Shown in pieces: positions 1 through 8,419 of a DNA stretch of 64,000 bases. The notes under the pieces are model-generated. The model was not told the DNA's origin, did no database searches, and was given only the letters and a program-made list of their open reading frames with translations. Within the stretch, counting starts at the first letter, position 1; each line of letters starts with the position of its first letter. The translations under genes were made by a program, and so were the position numbers. Origin of the DNA: JACVRW01 sp963739095 (GTDB lineage Bacteria; Actinomycetota; Thermoleophilia; Solirubrobacterales; Thermoleophilaceae); NCBI GenBank assembly GCA_963739095.1, contig CAVTZF010000005.1:49509-113508 (forward strand), read 5' to 3'.

Positions 1-357
1 CTTGCCGTCCGACGGGTCCGCCTCGGCCGAGCCGACGATCTTGAACTTCTGCGACTTGTCGGTCTTCTGGTCCTTGACGTGGACCGTCGCGCCGACGCCC
101 ACCGACTCGGTGTCGACCGACTTCTCGTCGATCACGCGTGCGCTGGCCAGCCGCTCCTCGAGATCCGAGATCTGCTTCTCGAGCATCGCCTGCTCGTTCT
201 TCGCGTCGTCGTACTCCGAGTTCTCGGAGATGTCGCCGAACTCACGCGCCTCCTTGATGCGCTCGGCGACCTCGCGCCTGCGGTCGTTGCGCAGGTACTC
301 GATCTTCGTCTTGAGCTCTTCGAGCCCCTGGGATGTGAGAACGGTGTCGCGTGCCAT
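1..357 (-). CDS. greA: Transcription elongation factor GreA (3' end outside window)
   Basis: GreA rescues RNA polymerase stalled in backtracked complexes by stimulating transcript cleavage through the secondary channel. The 119 visible codons start at the ATG at 357-355, after a GGAGGG ribosome site at 365-370. They encode the whole N-terminal coiled coil (about residues 8-75), including the tip motif EFGDISENSEYDDAKN with its acidic residues, followed by the start of the C-terminal FKBP-like domain (VGATVHVKD). The frame is open to the left edge, so roughly the last 40 residues are missing. It lies downstream of dusB on the same strand with a gap of 77 bases. Confidence 0.97.
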   Translation of the reverse strand, partial: MARDTVLTSQGLEELKTKIEYLRNDRRREVAERIKEAREFGDISENSEYDDAKNEQAMLEKQISDLEERLASARVIDEKSVDTESVGVGATVHVKDQKTDKSQKFKIVGSAEADPSDGK

Positions 358-434
358 AGAAAAACCCTCCGCTTCGTGCTCGGAGGGACGGAGCAGTCTA
401 GCAAGGGGCCTTACGCCTGCAAGGGCGCTTCGGA

Positions 435-1424
435 TCAGGCAGCCAGTGGAGTTTCGACGCCTGCGATCTCGCCCCAGGCCGCGCGCGCATGGGCGGTCGT
501 CGGCGCCGTCGCGAGCGGCTCACGGGCCTTCTTGGTGAGGCCGAGACGCTCGGCGTACCAGGGGTAGAACTTGCGCAAATAGCGACCCGCTCGTTCCACG
601 CCGAGGTGCTCCTCGGCGCATTCGATCACCCATTCGAGCTCGAGCGCCACCTCGGCGGGTGTCGGCTCGCCCTCGTAGGTGCCCGTGAGCCGGCCGAGGC
701 GCCACGGATTCCCGAGCGAGCCGCGCGCCAGCATGATCGCCGTGGCGCCGCTCTCGGCGAACGCGCTGCGAGCGCGGTCGTCGGACGAGAGGCCGCCGGA
801 GAGGATCACGGGCACGGGCAGGGTCTCGGCGAGCTCGCGAGCAAGCGCGTAGTCCGGCTGGCCGGAATGCTGCTGCGACGCGTGCCGCGGATGGAAGGCG
901 ATTCCCGCCGCGCCGGCCTCCTCGACGAGCCGACGGGCGAGCAGGACGCCGTCGCGGTCGCCCGGCCGCTCGCCCGGGCGCAGCTTGACCGTCACCGGCA
1001 GTCCGCTTCCGGCGCGCGCGGCCTGCGCGAGCGCTACCGCCTTGGCGGGGTCGGACAGAAGCGCCGCCCCGGCACCCGTCTTGCAGACCTTGCGAACCGG
1101 GCAGCCCATGTTGAGGTCGATCACGTCCGCCCCGGCGTCGGCGACCATCGCGGCCGCCTCGGCCATCACCGCGGGGTCGTGACCGAACAGCTGCATGGAG
1201 AGGGGGTGCTCGTCCGGATGGATGCGCAGGAACTCGCGCACCGTGCGCTCGTTCCCGTGCGCGAGCCCGAAGCTCGACACCATCTCGGAGACCACCAGGC
1301 CGGCCCCGAAGCGCTTCGCCTGGAGGCGCACGAACCAGTTGCCGATGCCGGCCAGCGGCGCCAGCACGACGCGGTTCTCGATCGGCACGCCGCCGAGCGT
1401 CCAGGGGTCGGTGAGCGAGGCCAC
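435..1424 (-). CDS. dusB: tRNA-dihydrouridine synthase (DusB-like)
   Basis: A flavoenzyme that reduces uridine to dihydrouridine in tRNA using NADPH and FMN. The 329-aa protein has the normal family length. It shows the TIM-barrel start (VLAPLAGIGN), the substrate and catalytic-Cys segment DLNMGCPVRKVCKTGAGAAL (about residues 102-121), a barrel strand VTVKLRPGE, and the FMN phosphate region PVILSGGL with ATAIMLARGSLGNPW. The start is GTG at 1424. A possible -10 hexamer TACCGT lies only 9 bases upstream, which suggests a leaderless mRNA. Start regions of this gene and the small gene at 1465 are divergent and share about 40 bases. The bacterial type (DusB rather than DusA or DusC) is inferred from the motif spacing. 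Confidence 0.93.
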   Translation of the reverse strand: MASLTDPWTLGGVPIENRVVLAPLAGIGNWFVRLQAKRFGAGLVVSEMVSSFGLAHGNERTVREFLRIHPDEHPLSMQLFGHDPAVMAEAAAMVADAGADVIDLNMGCPVRKVCKTGAGAALLSDPAKAVALAQAARAGSGLPVTVKLRPGERPGDRDGVLLARRLVEEAGAAGIAFHPRHASQQHSGQPDYALARELAETLPVPVILSGGLSSDDRARSAFAESGATAIMLARGSLGNPWRLGRLTGTYEGEPTPAEVALELEWVIECAEEHLGVERAGRYLRKFYPWYAERLGLTKKAREPLATAPTTAHARAAWGEIAGVETPLAA

Positions 1425-1464
1425 GGTCGGCTAACGGTAGCGCCGCCCGGGGTAGCCTGAGGGT

Positions 1465-1671
1465 ATGGACGAGGACGCCTTCAACCTGTCGACGCGGCGA
1501 TTCCTGAAGAAGCTGGGCGTGACCTCCCAGCGCGAGATCGAGCAGGGCGTGCGCGACCAAATCGATGCCGGCCGGCTGCAGGGCGACGAGCGCCTGCCGG
1601 CGCGGGCGACCGTGACCGTCGAGGGCCTGCCCGAGCCGATCGTGATCGAGGGCCAGATCTCGCTGAGCTAG
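1465..1671 (+). CDS. Small conserved protein, DUF6494-like
   Basis: A 68-aa soluble protein without signal or membrane segment. The N-terminal sequence FNLSTRRFLKKLGVTSQREI closely resembles what I recall of the DUF6494 family, whose function is unknown. The C-terminus holds a short beta-rich stretch with alternating Val and Ile. The ATG at 1465 lies 6 bases after a TAGCCT hexamer (1453-1458), so a leaderless transcript is likely; the same hexamer precedes the gene at 11444. The gene ends inside the last codons of the convergent DUF559-type gene, with a 4-base overlap. Confidence 0.75.
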   Translation: MDEDAFNLSTRRFLKKLGVTSQREIEQGVRDQIDAGRLQGDERLPARATVTVEGLPEPIVIEGQISLS

Positions 1672-2562
1672 GCGGTCCGCGCGGACAGCATCGCGCTGAG
1701 GTCACGCCCGACGGCGGCGCGTTCCTCCGTGATCTGTCGCCAGGTGATCCGGACCGGACGCCAGCCGGCTGCGCTCAGCCTGCGGTCACGGCGACGGTCG
1801 CGCTCGAAGGCGAGCGGCGTGTCGTGGAACTGCCTGCTGTCGAGCTCGACGGCGATCCGCTCGGCCCGCCAGAGCGCGTCGATCTCGATGGTCTCGCCGT
1901 CGAGCTGGAGGGTGACGTTGAGCTCGGGCCGCTGCAGGCCGAGCTCGTCCACCAGCTCGATCAGGAGCTCCTCGAGCTCGCTGCGGGTTCTTGTGCTGCC
2001 CGCGTTGCGTTTCCGGACTGCCACCCACAGTGCGCGGCTGCCTGGGCGGCGCGGATAGCGGTTAAGGAGGGCAGGCAGCGAAAGCTGGTCGTAGAGGCGG
2101 AGGACGTCGGCCTCGTTGATGAGGCGTTCGAGGCGGCGCTCGGTCATGGCGGACGCACAGTCGAGGATTGTGCGGGGGACGGTCGTGACGGGGATGCCCT
2201 CACCGTACCGTGCGCTCGTCCTCGGGCAGTCTCGAGCGGTGAAAGAGGAGCCCCTTCCGTTCGCGCCAGGTGGTCGCGGTCAGGTTGATTGGCCCGCTCA
2301 TTCCGGTGATCAGCCCCCAGAGCTCTGCGGCTGACCGGTGACTCAGAACCGCGGTCGGTCCACCGGCCAAGACCGCGGCCGTCCACCGCGAGAAATTCGA
2401 CTGGACCGGGCCGAGCGCATAGACGCCGCGGTGGACCACCTGGAGCCGCCCGGTACCCAGCCGGTACTCGACGTTCGACTCGGACAGCCCGAGCCGGACC
2501 AGCTGGTCCCGCGAAACAACGCCGTGCTGTCGGCCCGCAAGCTCGAAAATCGCCCGATCCAA
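1668..2562 (-). pseudogene. AbiEi/DUF559-type protein broken by a one-base frameshift
   Basis: Two adjacent minus-strand reading frames together make one typical protein of about 298 residues. The upstream part (to 2200) holds a winged-helix N-terminus (HGVVSRDQLVRLGLSE) and the segment LSHRSAAELWGL. The downstream part contains a Vsr/DUF559-like nuclease fold (LDGETIEIDALWRAERIAVE, then DRRRDRRLSAAGWRPVRITW). Between them the frame is lost near 2200-2212. Continuing in the second frame reads GIPVTTVPRTILDCASAM directly before the 2147 ATG, which is the expected family sequence at that point. One extra base explains the break. A TTG at 2562 is the likeliest start; a GTG at 2634 would include the hairpin at 2569-2609. 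It could be a real pseudogene or a sequencing error. Confidence 0.75.
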
Positions 2563-2568
2563 GCCACG

Positions 2569-2609
2569 CGTGCTGGGTTTCCGTTGACTATCAACGGAAA
2601 CCCAGCACG
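2569..2609. repeat. Perfect 19-bp inverted repeat, 3-base loop
   Basis: Positions 2569-2587 and 2591-2609 are exact reverse complements with a CTA spacer. The sequence lies 81 bases past the coaX stop and just ahead of the proposed start of the DUF559-type gene. No T-run follows on either strand, so it is not a classical rho-independent terminator, although a strong GC-rich stem could still end coaX transcription. A remnant of a small mobile repeat is the other option. Confidence 0.85.
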
Positions 2610-2690
2610 GAAGACCGAGCGCGGTTGGAATCACCCTCCCTCACTGCCGTCGTTCATACCGGACCGCCACCAACAGCGGCGTTACAACCG

Positions 2691-3458
2691 TTACGCCTCG
2701 TTGCGGTCCCAGATCAGCTTCAGTCCGCGCAGCGTCAGCAGGTCATCGACCTCGTCGACCTGCTCGCAGAACGGGGTGATCGCCGCGGCGTAGCCGCCGG
2801 TCGCGATCGTGGTCGCCGGCTCGCCGAGCTCCTCGCGCAGGCGGCCCAGGATGCCGTCGACCTGGCCGGCGAAGCCGTACACCACGCCGGCCTGGATCGC
2901 CTCCTGGGTGCCCTTGCCGATCGCGTGGTCGGGGCGGGCGATCTCGACGCGCGGCAGTCGCGCCGCGCGCGCCGCCAGTGCCTCCAGCGAGATCTCGATC
3001 CCGGGTGAGATGACGCCGCCCAGGTACTCGCCGGCGGACGACACCACGTCGTAGTTGATCGCCGTCCCGAAGTCGACGGAGATGCAGGCGCCGCCCACGT
3101 GCTCGTAGGCCGCCACGGCGTTGACGAGGCGGTCGGCGCCGAGCTCCTGCGGGCGGTCGATGCGGATCGCCATCCCGGTGCGCAGCCCCGGTCCGACGAG
3201 CGCCCCATGACCGCCCAGATAGCGCTCGATCACCTGCTCGTATTCGTGCGCGAGCGTCGGCACGACCGACGAGACGATCGCGGCTTCGACGTCCGCCAGG
3301 CGCAGCTCGCGCAGCCCGAGCAGGTTCGAGAGAACGGCGGCCAGCTCGTCGGCGGTCGCGAAGCGGACGGTCGCGAAGCGCCAGTGCTCCACGAGCTCGT
3401 CGTCGCGGAACATGCCGACGTGCGTCTGGGTGTTGCCTACGTCTATGGCGAGCAGCAC
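2691..3458 (-). CDS. coaX: Type III pantothenate kinase
   Basis: Phosphorylates pantothenate in the first step of coenzyme A synthesis; the type III enzyme belongs to the ASKHA fold. The 255-aa protein has the phosphate-1 motif DVGNTQTHVG at residues 6-15, the pantothenate-site motif GADRL, and the phosphate-2 motif DFGTA followed by the GGVISPG segment. Its start is a GTG at 3458, 10 bases past the stop of the VOC gene upstream. A GATAAT -10 hexamer at 3468-3473 stands 9 bases ahead of the GTG, so it may have its own leaderless promoter as well as reading through from the FAS-II operon. CoA supply next to fatty acid synthesis is a sensible context. Confidence 0.96.
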   Translation of the reverse strand: MLLAIDVGNTQTHVGMFRDDELVEHWRFATVRFATADELAAVLSNLLGLRELRLADVEAAIVSSVVPTLAHEYEQVIERYLGGHGALVGPGLRTGMAIRIDRPQELGADRLVNAVAAYEHVGGACISVDFGTAINYDVVSSAGEYLGGVISPGIEISLEALAARAARLPRVEIARPDHAIGKGTQEAIQAGVVYGFAGQVDGILGRLREELGEPATTIATGGYAAAITPFCEQVDEVDDLLTLRGLKLIWDRNEA

Positions 3459-3468
3459 GGCGGCGCGA

Positions 3469-3840
3469 TTATCGCCGCAGCGGCGAGCCGATGCGCAGGA
3501 GGTTCCCGTCGGGGTCGACGAGGGCGAACTCCCTCAGGCCGTATTCGGTGTCCGCCGGGGCGCCGTGCAGGCGCGGGATGCCCTCGGAGGGAAGCGACAA
3601 CGACGAGAACTCGGCATGGAGCGCATCGGCGTCGTCGACGTAGACGTAACAGCCGGCGTCGGAGCGATACGGGTCCAACGACGGGCTATGGAAGAAGTGC
3701 AGACCGGCCTCGCCTCTCATGACGATGAGGTACTCGCTCGGCCACAACCCGTGCTCCTCAAAGCCAAGTCGTTCGTAGAACGCCGACGTCGCGTCGAGAT
3801 CGCGCGACGGCAAGATCGGCGCGACCGCCCAGGAGCTCAC
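3469..3840 (-). CDS. VOC (glyoxalase/bleomycin-resistance) family protein
   Basis: A 123-aa single vicinal-oxygen-chelate module with paired beta-alpha-beta-beta-beta units: APILPSRDLDATSAFYERLG starts the first and YGLREFALVDPDGNLLRIG ends the second. The substrate cannot be told; members include glyoxalases, dioxygenases and drug-binding proteins. I choose the GTG at 3840, whose GTGA overlaps the fabI stop and implies coupled translation. Longer in-frame starts would reach deep into fabI and give Arg-rich sequence typical of a shadow frame. It is the last member of the coupled FAS-II run before coaX. Confidence 0.8.
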   Translation of the reverse strand: MSSWAVAPILPSRDLDATSAFYERLGFEEHGLWPSEYLIVMRGEAGLHFFHSPSLDPYRSDAGCYVYVDDADALHAEFSSLSLPSEGIPRLHGAPADTEYGLREFALVDPDGNLLRIGSPLRR

Positions 3841-4613
3841 GACGAACGCAGAGGGGCGCCCATCGCGTGGAAGCCGCCGTCCACGTGCAGGATCTCGCCG
3901 GACACGGCGCGCGACCAATCCGAGAGCAGGAACAGGACGGCGTCCGCGACCGGCGACGGATCCTTCACGTCCCACCCCATCGGTGCCTGCTGTTCCCACA
4001 ACCCGGCCAGCTGGTCGAACCCGGGGATCCCACCGGCCGCCGGCGTGTCCACCGGGCCGGCCGACACGAGGTTCACGCGAACACCGGAGCTGCCCAGATC
4101 CCGCGCGAGATACCGCGACACCGATTCCAAGGCGGCTTTCGCGACCCCCATCCAGTCATAGACCGGCCAGGCGACGCTCGCATCGAAGTCGAGAGCCACG
4201 AAGCTGGTCCCGGGGCTGGACAACGGCAGCAGGGCCTCCGCCAGCGCCTTGAACGAGTACGCGCTCGTCCGGAACGCCAGCTCCGCCGACTCCGGCGGGG
4301 CGCTCATGAACTTGCCCCCGAGCGCGTCCCCGGGCGCAAAGGCGATCGCGTGCAGCGCACCGTCCACCCCGCCCCAGCGCGACTCGAGCTCCCCCCTCAG
4401 CGCCTCGAAGTCGTCGGGGTTGTTGACATCCAGCTCGAGCACGTCGGGCGGGTCGGGCAGCCGCGCGGCGGCGCGCTCCGTCATCCGGCGCGTGCGCCCG
4501 AAGCCGGTCAGCACGATCTCGGCGCCCTCCTGCTGTGCGCGCTCGGCGACGGAGTAGGCGATCGAGCCCTTGGTGAGTACGCCCGTTATCAGCAGGCGCT
4601 TGCCCGCCAGCAT
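3837..4613 (-). CDS. fabI: Enoyl-[acyl-carrier-protein] reductase, FabI/InhA type
   Basis: Carries out the last reduction of each FAS-II cycle, trans-2-enoyl-ACP to acyl-ACP with NAD(P)H. The 258-aa SDR fold begins with the FabI-type nucleotide loop ITGVLTKGSIAYSVAERAQ, where InhA-class enzymes have an extended glycine loop. The catalytic pair is YDWMGVAK (Tyr-x6-Lys), the spacing specific to enoyl-ACP reductases, preceded by FVALDFD. The loop VSAGPVDTPAAGGIPGF follows. TGATG joins its start to the maoC stop, and GTGA joins its stop to the VOC gene. It is therefore translated with the FAS-II operon. Confidence 0.95.
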   Translation of the reverse strand: MLAGKRLLITGVLTKGSIAYSVAERAQQEGAEIVLTGFGRTRRMTERAAARLPDPPDVLELDVNNPDDFEALRGELESRWGGVDGALHAIAFAPGDALGGKFMSAPPESAELAFRTSAYSFKALAEALLPLSSPGTSFVALDFDASVAWPVYDWMGVAKAALESVSRYLARDLGSSGVRVNLVSAGPVDTPAAGGIPGFDQLAGLWEQQAPMGWDVKDPSPVADAVLFLLSDWSRAVSGEILHVDGGFHAMGAPLRSS

Positions 4614-5101
4614 CAGATCAGAACTGGCTGGGTGTCCGCCTGCGGCTCTTCCACGAGCGGCATCGTGTCACGTCGCCAGACGAGGTCGATGCTCGCCCTC
4701 GCGACGAGCTTCCCGTGCTGGTTGAGCACGCGCCAGCGTGTGGCGACGAGCCCCTGCCCGGAATCGATCTCGGTCTTCTCGACGACCTCGCCCTCGACAT
4801 GGATCGTGTCGCCGATCTTGACCGGCTGCTTGAAGACCGCATCCCCAACGCGCCGCAGCGCGACGATCCGGTCCGGATCGAACGGCATCAGCCCGGCCGC
4901 GTACGAGAGCACGAGCAGCCCATGGGCGATGCGCTCGCCGAAGCGGCTACCGGCCGCCCACTCGGCGTCGGTGTGCTGGGGATGGGTGTCGCCGCTGAGC
5001 GTGGCGAAGCTCGTGATGTCCGCCTCGCCGATCGTGCGGCCGCGCGTGACGAAGCGCTCGCCCTCGCTCAGCAGGTCGAAGTCCTTCGAGAAGACGTTCA
5101 C
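4613..5101 (-). CDS. MaoC-like (R)-specific enoyl hydratase/dehydratase
   Basis: A hot-dog-fold hydratase of 162 aa. The hydratase-2 motif is visible: DITSFATLSGDTHPQHTDAE carries the catalytic Asp/His pair (D-x4-H), followed by FGERIAHGLLVLSYAAGL. No FabZ or FabA is present among the neighbours, so this protein probably removes water from 3-hydroxyacyl-ACP in the cycle, as HadAB do in mycobacteria (inference from position beside fabI). It starts at GTG 5101, overlapping the SGNH hydrolase stop, and ends in a TGATG overlap with fabI. Confidence 0.88.
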   Translation of the reverse strand: MNVFSKDFDLLSEGERFVTRGRTIGEADITSFATLSGDTHPQHTDAEWAAGSRFGERIAHGLLVLSYAAGLMPFDPDRIVALRRVGDAVFKQPVKIGDTIHVEGEVVEKTEIDSGQGLVATRWRVLNQHGKLVARASIDLVWRRDTMPLVEEPQADTQPVLI

Positions 5102-5718
5102 GACGACGACGGCACCCTCTTCGGCGGACGCCGGAAGTGCCCGCTGGCGCGGTCCTTCAACGCACGCAGGAACTCGTAGGCCGCGCGCCGGTGTCCCTCC
5201 TCGGAGGGATGGAAGCCATCCTCTCCGAACGTCGAGCGGTCCTGCGCCGCCGGGTGGTAGAAGCCCTCGAGCAACACCACTCCGTGCGCATGGGCGACCG
5301 CCCGTGCGGCCTCGTTGAACAGCCGCATTCCCTCCTCCACACGCGCGCGCGAGCGCGGGCGCAGGTCGAGGAAACGCGAGATGTCCGGATAGGTGGCGGA
5401 CATGATCTCGGCGTTGGGCGCCTCACGGCGCAGCCGCCGGAACATGCGCCCGAGCCGGTCCGCGTACTCGCGCGAGTCCGGCCGCGTCGACTCGAGAACG
5501 TCGTTGGCGCCACACACGAGCGTGACCAGGTCGGGGTCGAGCTCGATCGCCCGCCCGAGCTGCTCGCTCTCGACCTTCTCGCTCGTCGCGCCGACGGAGG
5601 CGAGGTTCTCGTAGAGCACGTTCGGGCCGAGCTCCCGCGCGATCTCGTCCGGCCAGCGCGGCTGGCCCGGGACGAGCCCGGCGGTGAAGCTGTCTCCCAT
5701 GGCTACGTAGGTGGTCAC
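5098..5718 (-). CDS. SGNH/GDSL-type esterase or lipase
   Basis: A 206-aa hydrolase. Block I is VAMGDSFTAG with the nucleophilic Ser near residue 9, block III is LVCGANDVLES, and block V is FGEDGFHPSEEGH with the catalytic Asp and His. There is no signal peptide, so it should act in the cytoplasm. Its place inside the FAS-II operon, between accD and maoC, suggests an acyl-thioesterase or acyl-ester hydrolase role (inference; a TesA-like function is possible). The GTG at 5718 overlaps the accD stop by GTGA. Longer frames upstream run antiparallel through accD and are not credible. Confidence 0.87.
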   Translation of the reverse strand: MTTYVAMGDSFTAGLVPGQPRWPDEIARELGPNVLYENLASVGATSEKVESEQLGRAIELDPDLVTLVCGANDVLESTRPDSREYADRLGRMFRRLRREAPNAEIMSATYPDISRFLDLRPRSRARVEEGMRLFNEAARAVAHAHGVVLLEGFYHPAAQDRSTFGEDGFHPSEEGHRRAAYEFLRALKDRASGHFRRPPKRVPSSS

Positions 5719-7220
5719 AGTGGGATGTTCCCTCCGGCGTTCCCATAGTCGCCCGAAAGCGACAGGCTCGCCAGTGCGCCCGCCAGCCGGCGGCGCGTGT
5801 CGGCCGGTTCGACGAGCTCGTCGATGTGGCCCTCGCGCGCCGCGACGATCGCGGACACGTTGCCGTCGGCGTACTCGTCCGCGAGCCGGTCGCGCTCCGC
5901 CTCGGGGTCGTCCGCCGCCGCGATCTCGCGCTTGTTGACGATCCCCACTGCCTGCTTCGGTCCCATGATCCCTATCTCGGCATGCGGCCACGCGAGCGCG
6001 AGGTCGGCGCCGAGGTCCTTCGAGTTCATCGTGATGTATGCGCCCCCGTAGGCCTTGCGCAGGATCACGGTCACCTTCGGCACCACCGCCTCGGCGAAGG
6101 CGTGCAGGAGCTTGGCGCCTTGGCGGATCACGCCGAGCCCCTCCTGCTTGGTGCCGGGCAGGAAGCCCGGCGTGTCGACGAGCACGACGAGCGGCAGGCC
6201 GTACGAGTTGCAGATGCGCACGAACTTGGCCGCCTTCTGGGACGCCGCGGCGTCGATCACGCCGCCGAGATACCAGGGCTGGTTCGCGATCACGCCGACG
6301 GCGCGACCGTCGATGCGACAGAAGCCCGTGACCATGTTGCGCGCCCAGCGCTCAGACATCTCGAGCAGCATGCCGTCGTCGACCAGGGCGCCGATCACCT
6401 CGCGCACGTCATAGACCGAGCGCTGCTGCTCGGGCACGAACGTCGACGGGTCGACCGCCGGCACCGCGGCCGGGCCACCGTGCGGGGGCTCCTCGCCGGC
6501 GTGCGACGGCAGGAAGCCGAGCAGACGCCGGGCGAGCGCCGCGGCCTCGAGATCGTCCGCGGCCACGAACTGGCAGACGCCGTTCTTCGAGTGCACGCGC
6601 GGGCCGCCCAGCTCCTGAGCGTCGACGTCCTCCCCCATGACCTCACGCACGATGCCCGGGCCGGTCAGGAACATCGCCGAGCCCTCCGTCATCACGACGA
6701 AGTCAGTGAGCGCCGGCGAATATGCGCCGCCGCCGGCGGACACGCCGGTGATGATCGAGATCTGCGGTACGCGGCCCGAGAGCTTGACGCTCTCGCGGAA
6801 GATGCGCCCGTAGCCGCCGAGCGCCGCGATGCCGTCGTCCATGCGGGCACCGCCCGATGCGACGAAGCCGATCACCGGCGCGCCGGCGCGGCCCGCAAGC
6901 TGCATGACGCGCACGATCGTGTCGGCGTGCGCCTCGCCCAGCGAGCCGCCCGCGAAGGTCTGGTCCTGCGCGTAGCAGTAGACCGGCCGGCCCGCGACCA
7001 TCCCGGAGGCGCCGACGACGCCGTCGCCCGCCTGCATGCGCTTCGACTCGCGCCGTGGCAGCACGGTCGAGCGAATCACGTGCAGCGAGCCCGGGTCACA
7101 GAGCGCCTCCAGACGCTCGTACGCGGTCAGCGTGCGGGGTTCCTCGACCACGACGGCTGCCGCATGCCGGCCGTTGTTCGACCGGCGGCGGGCCATCGTC
7201 CTCTCGGCAAGTGCGCTCAT
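5715..7220 (-). CDS. Acyl-CoA carboxylase carboxyltransferase (beta) subunit
   Basis: The 501-aa protein transfers CO2 from biotin-carboxyl carrier to acetyl-CoA or propionyl-CoA, giving malonyl-CoA for FAS-II. Both crotonase halves are present: the N-terminal one has VIGFVASGGARMDDGI and ITGVSAGGGAYSPALTDF (oxyanion-hole glycines), the C-terminal one LVVLVDTPGFLPGTKQE and LRKAYGGAYITMNSKDLGAD. This is the PccB/AccD5-like layout rather than split AccA plus AccD. ATG 7220 overlaps the fabF stop as ATGA and is preferred to a start 15 bases upstream. No biotin carboxylase subunit is in the window. Location in the operon argues for malonyl-CoA supply. Confidence 0.92.
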   Translation of the reverse strand: MSALAERTMARRRSNNGRHAAAVVVEEPRTLTAYERLEALCDPGSLHVIRSTVLPRRESKRMQAGDGVVGASGMVAGRPVYCYAQDQTFAGGSLGEAHADTIVRVMQLAGRAGAPVIGFVASGGARMDDGIAALGGYGRIFRESVKLSGRVPQISIITGVSAGGGAYSPALTDFVVMTEGSAMFLTGPGIVREVMGEDVDAQELGGPRVHSKNGVCQFVAADDLEAAALARRLLGFLPSHAGEEPPHGGPAAVPAVDPSTFVPEQQRSVYDVREVIGALVDDGMLLEMSERWARNMVTGFCRIDGRAVGVIANQPWYLGGVIDAAASQKAAKFVRICNSYGLPLVVLVDTPGFLPGTKQEGLGVIRQGAKLLHAFAEAVVPKVTVILRKAYGGAYITMNSKDLGADLALAWPHAEIGIMGPKQAVGIVNKREIAAADDPEAERDRLADEYADGNVSAIVAAREGHIDELVEPADTRRRLAGALASLSLSGDYGNAGGNIPL

Positions 7221-8419
7221 GAAGCCTCCAGGCACAGCACGGCGTTGTGGCCTCCGAATCCGAATGCGTTAGAGATCCCGATCGCGCGCACCTCTCCGTT
7301 CTGGAGCGGCCGTGCCTCGTTCGGGACGTAATCCAGGTCGAGCCCCTCGTCGGGCTCCTCGTAGTTCAGGGTCGGCGGCGCGATGCGGTCGCGCAGCGCC
7401 AGCAGTGTCGCGATCGCCTCGACGGCACCGGCCGCGCCGAGCAGGTGCCCGATCGCGGACTTGGTCGAGCTGACGGGCAGCTTGCCCGCGAGCTCGTCAC
7501 CAAAGGCTGCCTTGACGGCGTTCGTCTCGGCCCGGTCGTTCAGCGGGGTCGAGGTGCCGTGGGCGTTGACGTACACGATGTCCTCGGGCTCGAGCCCGGC
7601 GTCCTTCAACGCGAGCTCGATCGCCTTCGAAGCGCCGCGGCCGCTCGGCTCGGGGGCCGTCAAGTGGTATGCGTCCGACGTTGACGCGTAGCCCCGCAGG
7701 TAGCCGAGGATGCGCGCCCCGCGCTCCTTTGCGGCCTCCTCCTCCTCGAGCACGAGCACGCCCGCGCCCTCGCCCATCACGAAGCCGTCGCGGCGACGGT
7801 CGAACGGGCGTGAGATGCCGCTGTCGGACAGCGCGTCCATGCGCCCGAACGCCGCGGTGGCGAGCGGGGTGATCGCGGCCTCGCTGCCGCCGGTGACGAC
7901 GCGGTCGGCGTCGCCGTAGCGGATCAGCCGCTCGGCCATGCCGATCGCATGGGCGCCGGCCGCGCAGGCGGAAACGGTCCCGAAGGACTGCCCACGCAGG
8001 TCGTACTTCATCGCGACCACGCCGGAAGCTGCATTCGCCATCAGCAGCGGGATCGAGAGCGGCGAGATCTTCTGCTCGCCCTGCTCCCGCATGATGATGT
8101 GCTGGTGCTCGAGCGTGCCGATCCCGCCGATGCCGGTGCCGATGATGCAGGCGGTCCGGTCGGGGTCGCCGGGCGGGCCGTCCTCCCAGCCCGCGTCCTC
8201 GAGTGCCTCCTTCGCAGCCGCAAGGGCGAACTGGGTGAAGCGGTCCGAGCGGCGCGCCTCCTTGACCGAGAGGTGCTCGGTGGGCTCGAACTCCGACGCA
8301 CGGCCGTAGCCGTCCTCGATCCCGGACACCCCGGCGCTCCAGCGCTCGTGCAGGGTGCGGGCGCCGACGCCGAGAGGCGTGACCGCGCCGACTCCGGTTA
8401 TGACGGCGTTGCGCGTCAT
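7217..8419 (-). CDS. fabF: 3-oxoacyl-[acyl-carrier-protein] synthase II
   Basis: Elongating condensing enzyme (KAS II) of FAS-II. In its 400 residues the Cys-His-His triad is visible: the nucleophile in VSACAAGAHAIG, the first His in YVNAHGTSTPLND and the second in KSAIGHLLGAAG. The N-terminus NAVITGVGAVTPLGVGARTL and the C-terminus ISNAFGFGGHNAVLCL are typical of thiolase-fold KAS enzymes. It overlaps acpP upstream and accD downstream by ATGA junctions. Confidence 0.97.
   Translation of the reverse strand: MTRNAVITGVGAVTPLGVGARTLHERWSAGVSGIEDGYGRASEFEPTEHLSVKEARRSDRFTQFALAAAKEALEDAGWEDGPPGDPDRTACIIGTGIGGIGTLEHQHIIMREQGEQKISPLSIPLLMANAASGVVAMKYDLRGQSFGTVSACAAGAHAIGMAERLIRYGDADRVVTGGSEAAITPLATAAFGRMDALSDSGISRPFDRRRDGFVMGEGAGVLVLEEEEAAKERGARILGYLRGYASTSDAYHLTAPEPSGRGASKAIELALKDAGLEPEDIVYVNAHGTSTPLNDRAETNAVKAAFGDELAGKLPVSSTKSAIGHLLGAAGAVEAIATLLALRDRIAPPTLNYEEPDEGLDLDYVPNEARPLQNGEVRAIGISNAFGFGGHNAVLCLEAS

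Noticed and set aside
2195..2215. Programmed frameshift in the DUF559-type gene
   Set aside because: No slippery heptamer or following structure is evident; a random one-base insertion is simpler.
4013..4030. GGTCGAACCCGGGGATCC, like a tRNA T-arm
   Set aside because: It is inside fabI coding sequence and no acceptor, D or anticodon arm can be built around it.
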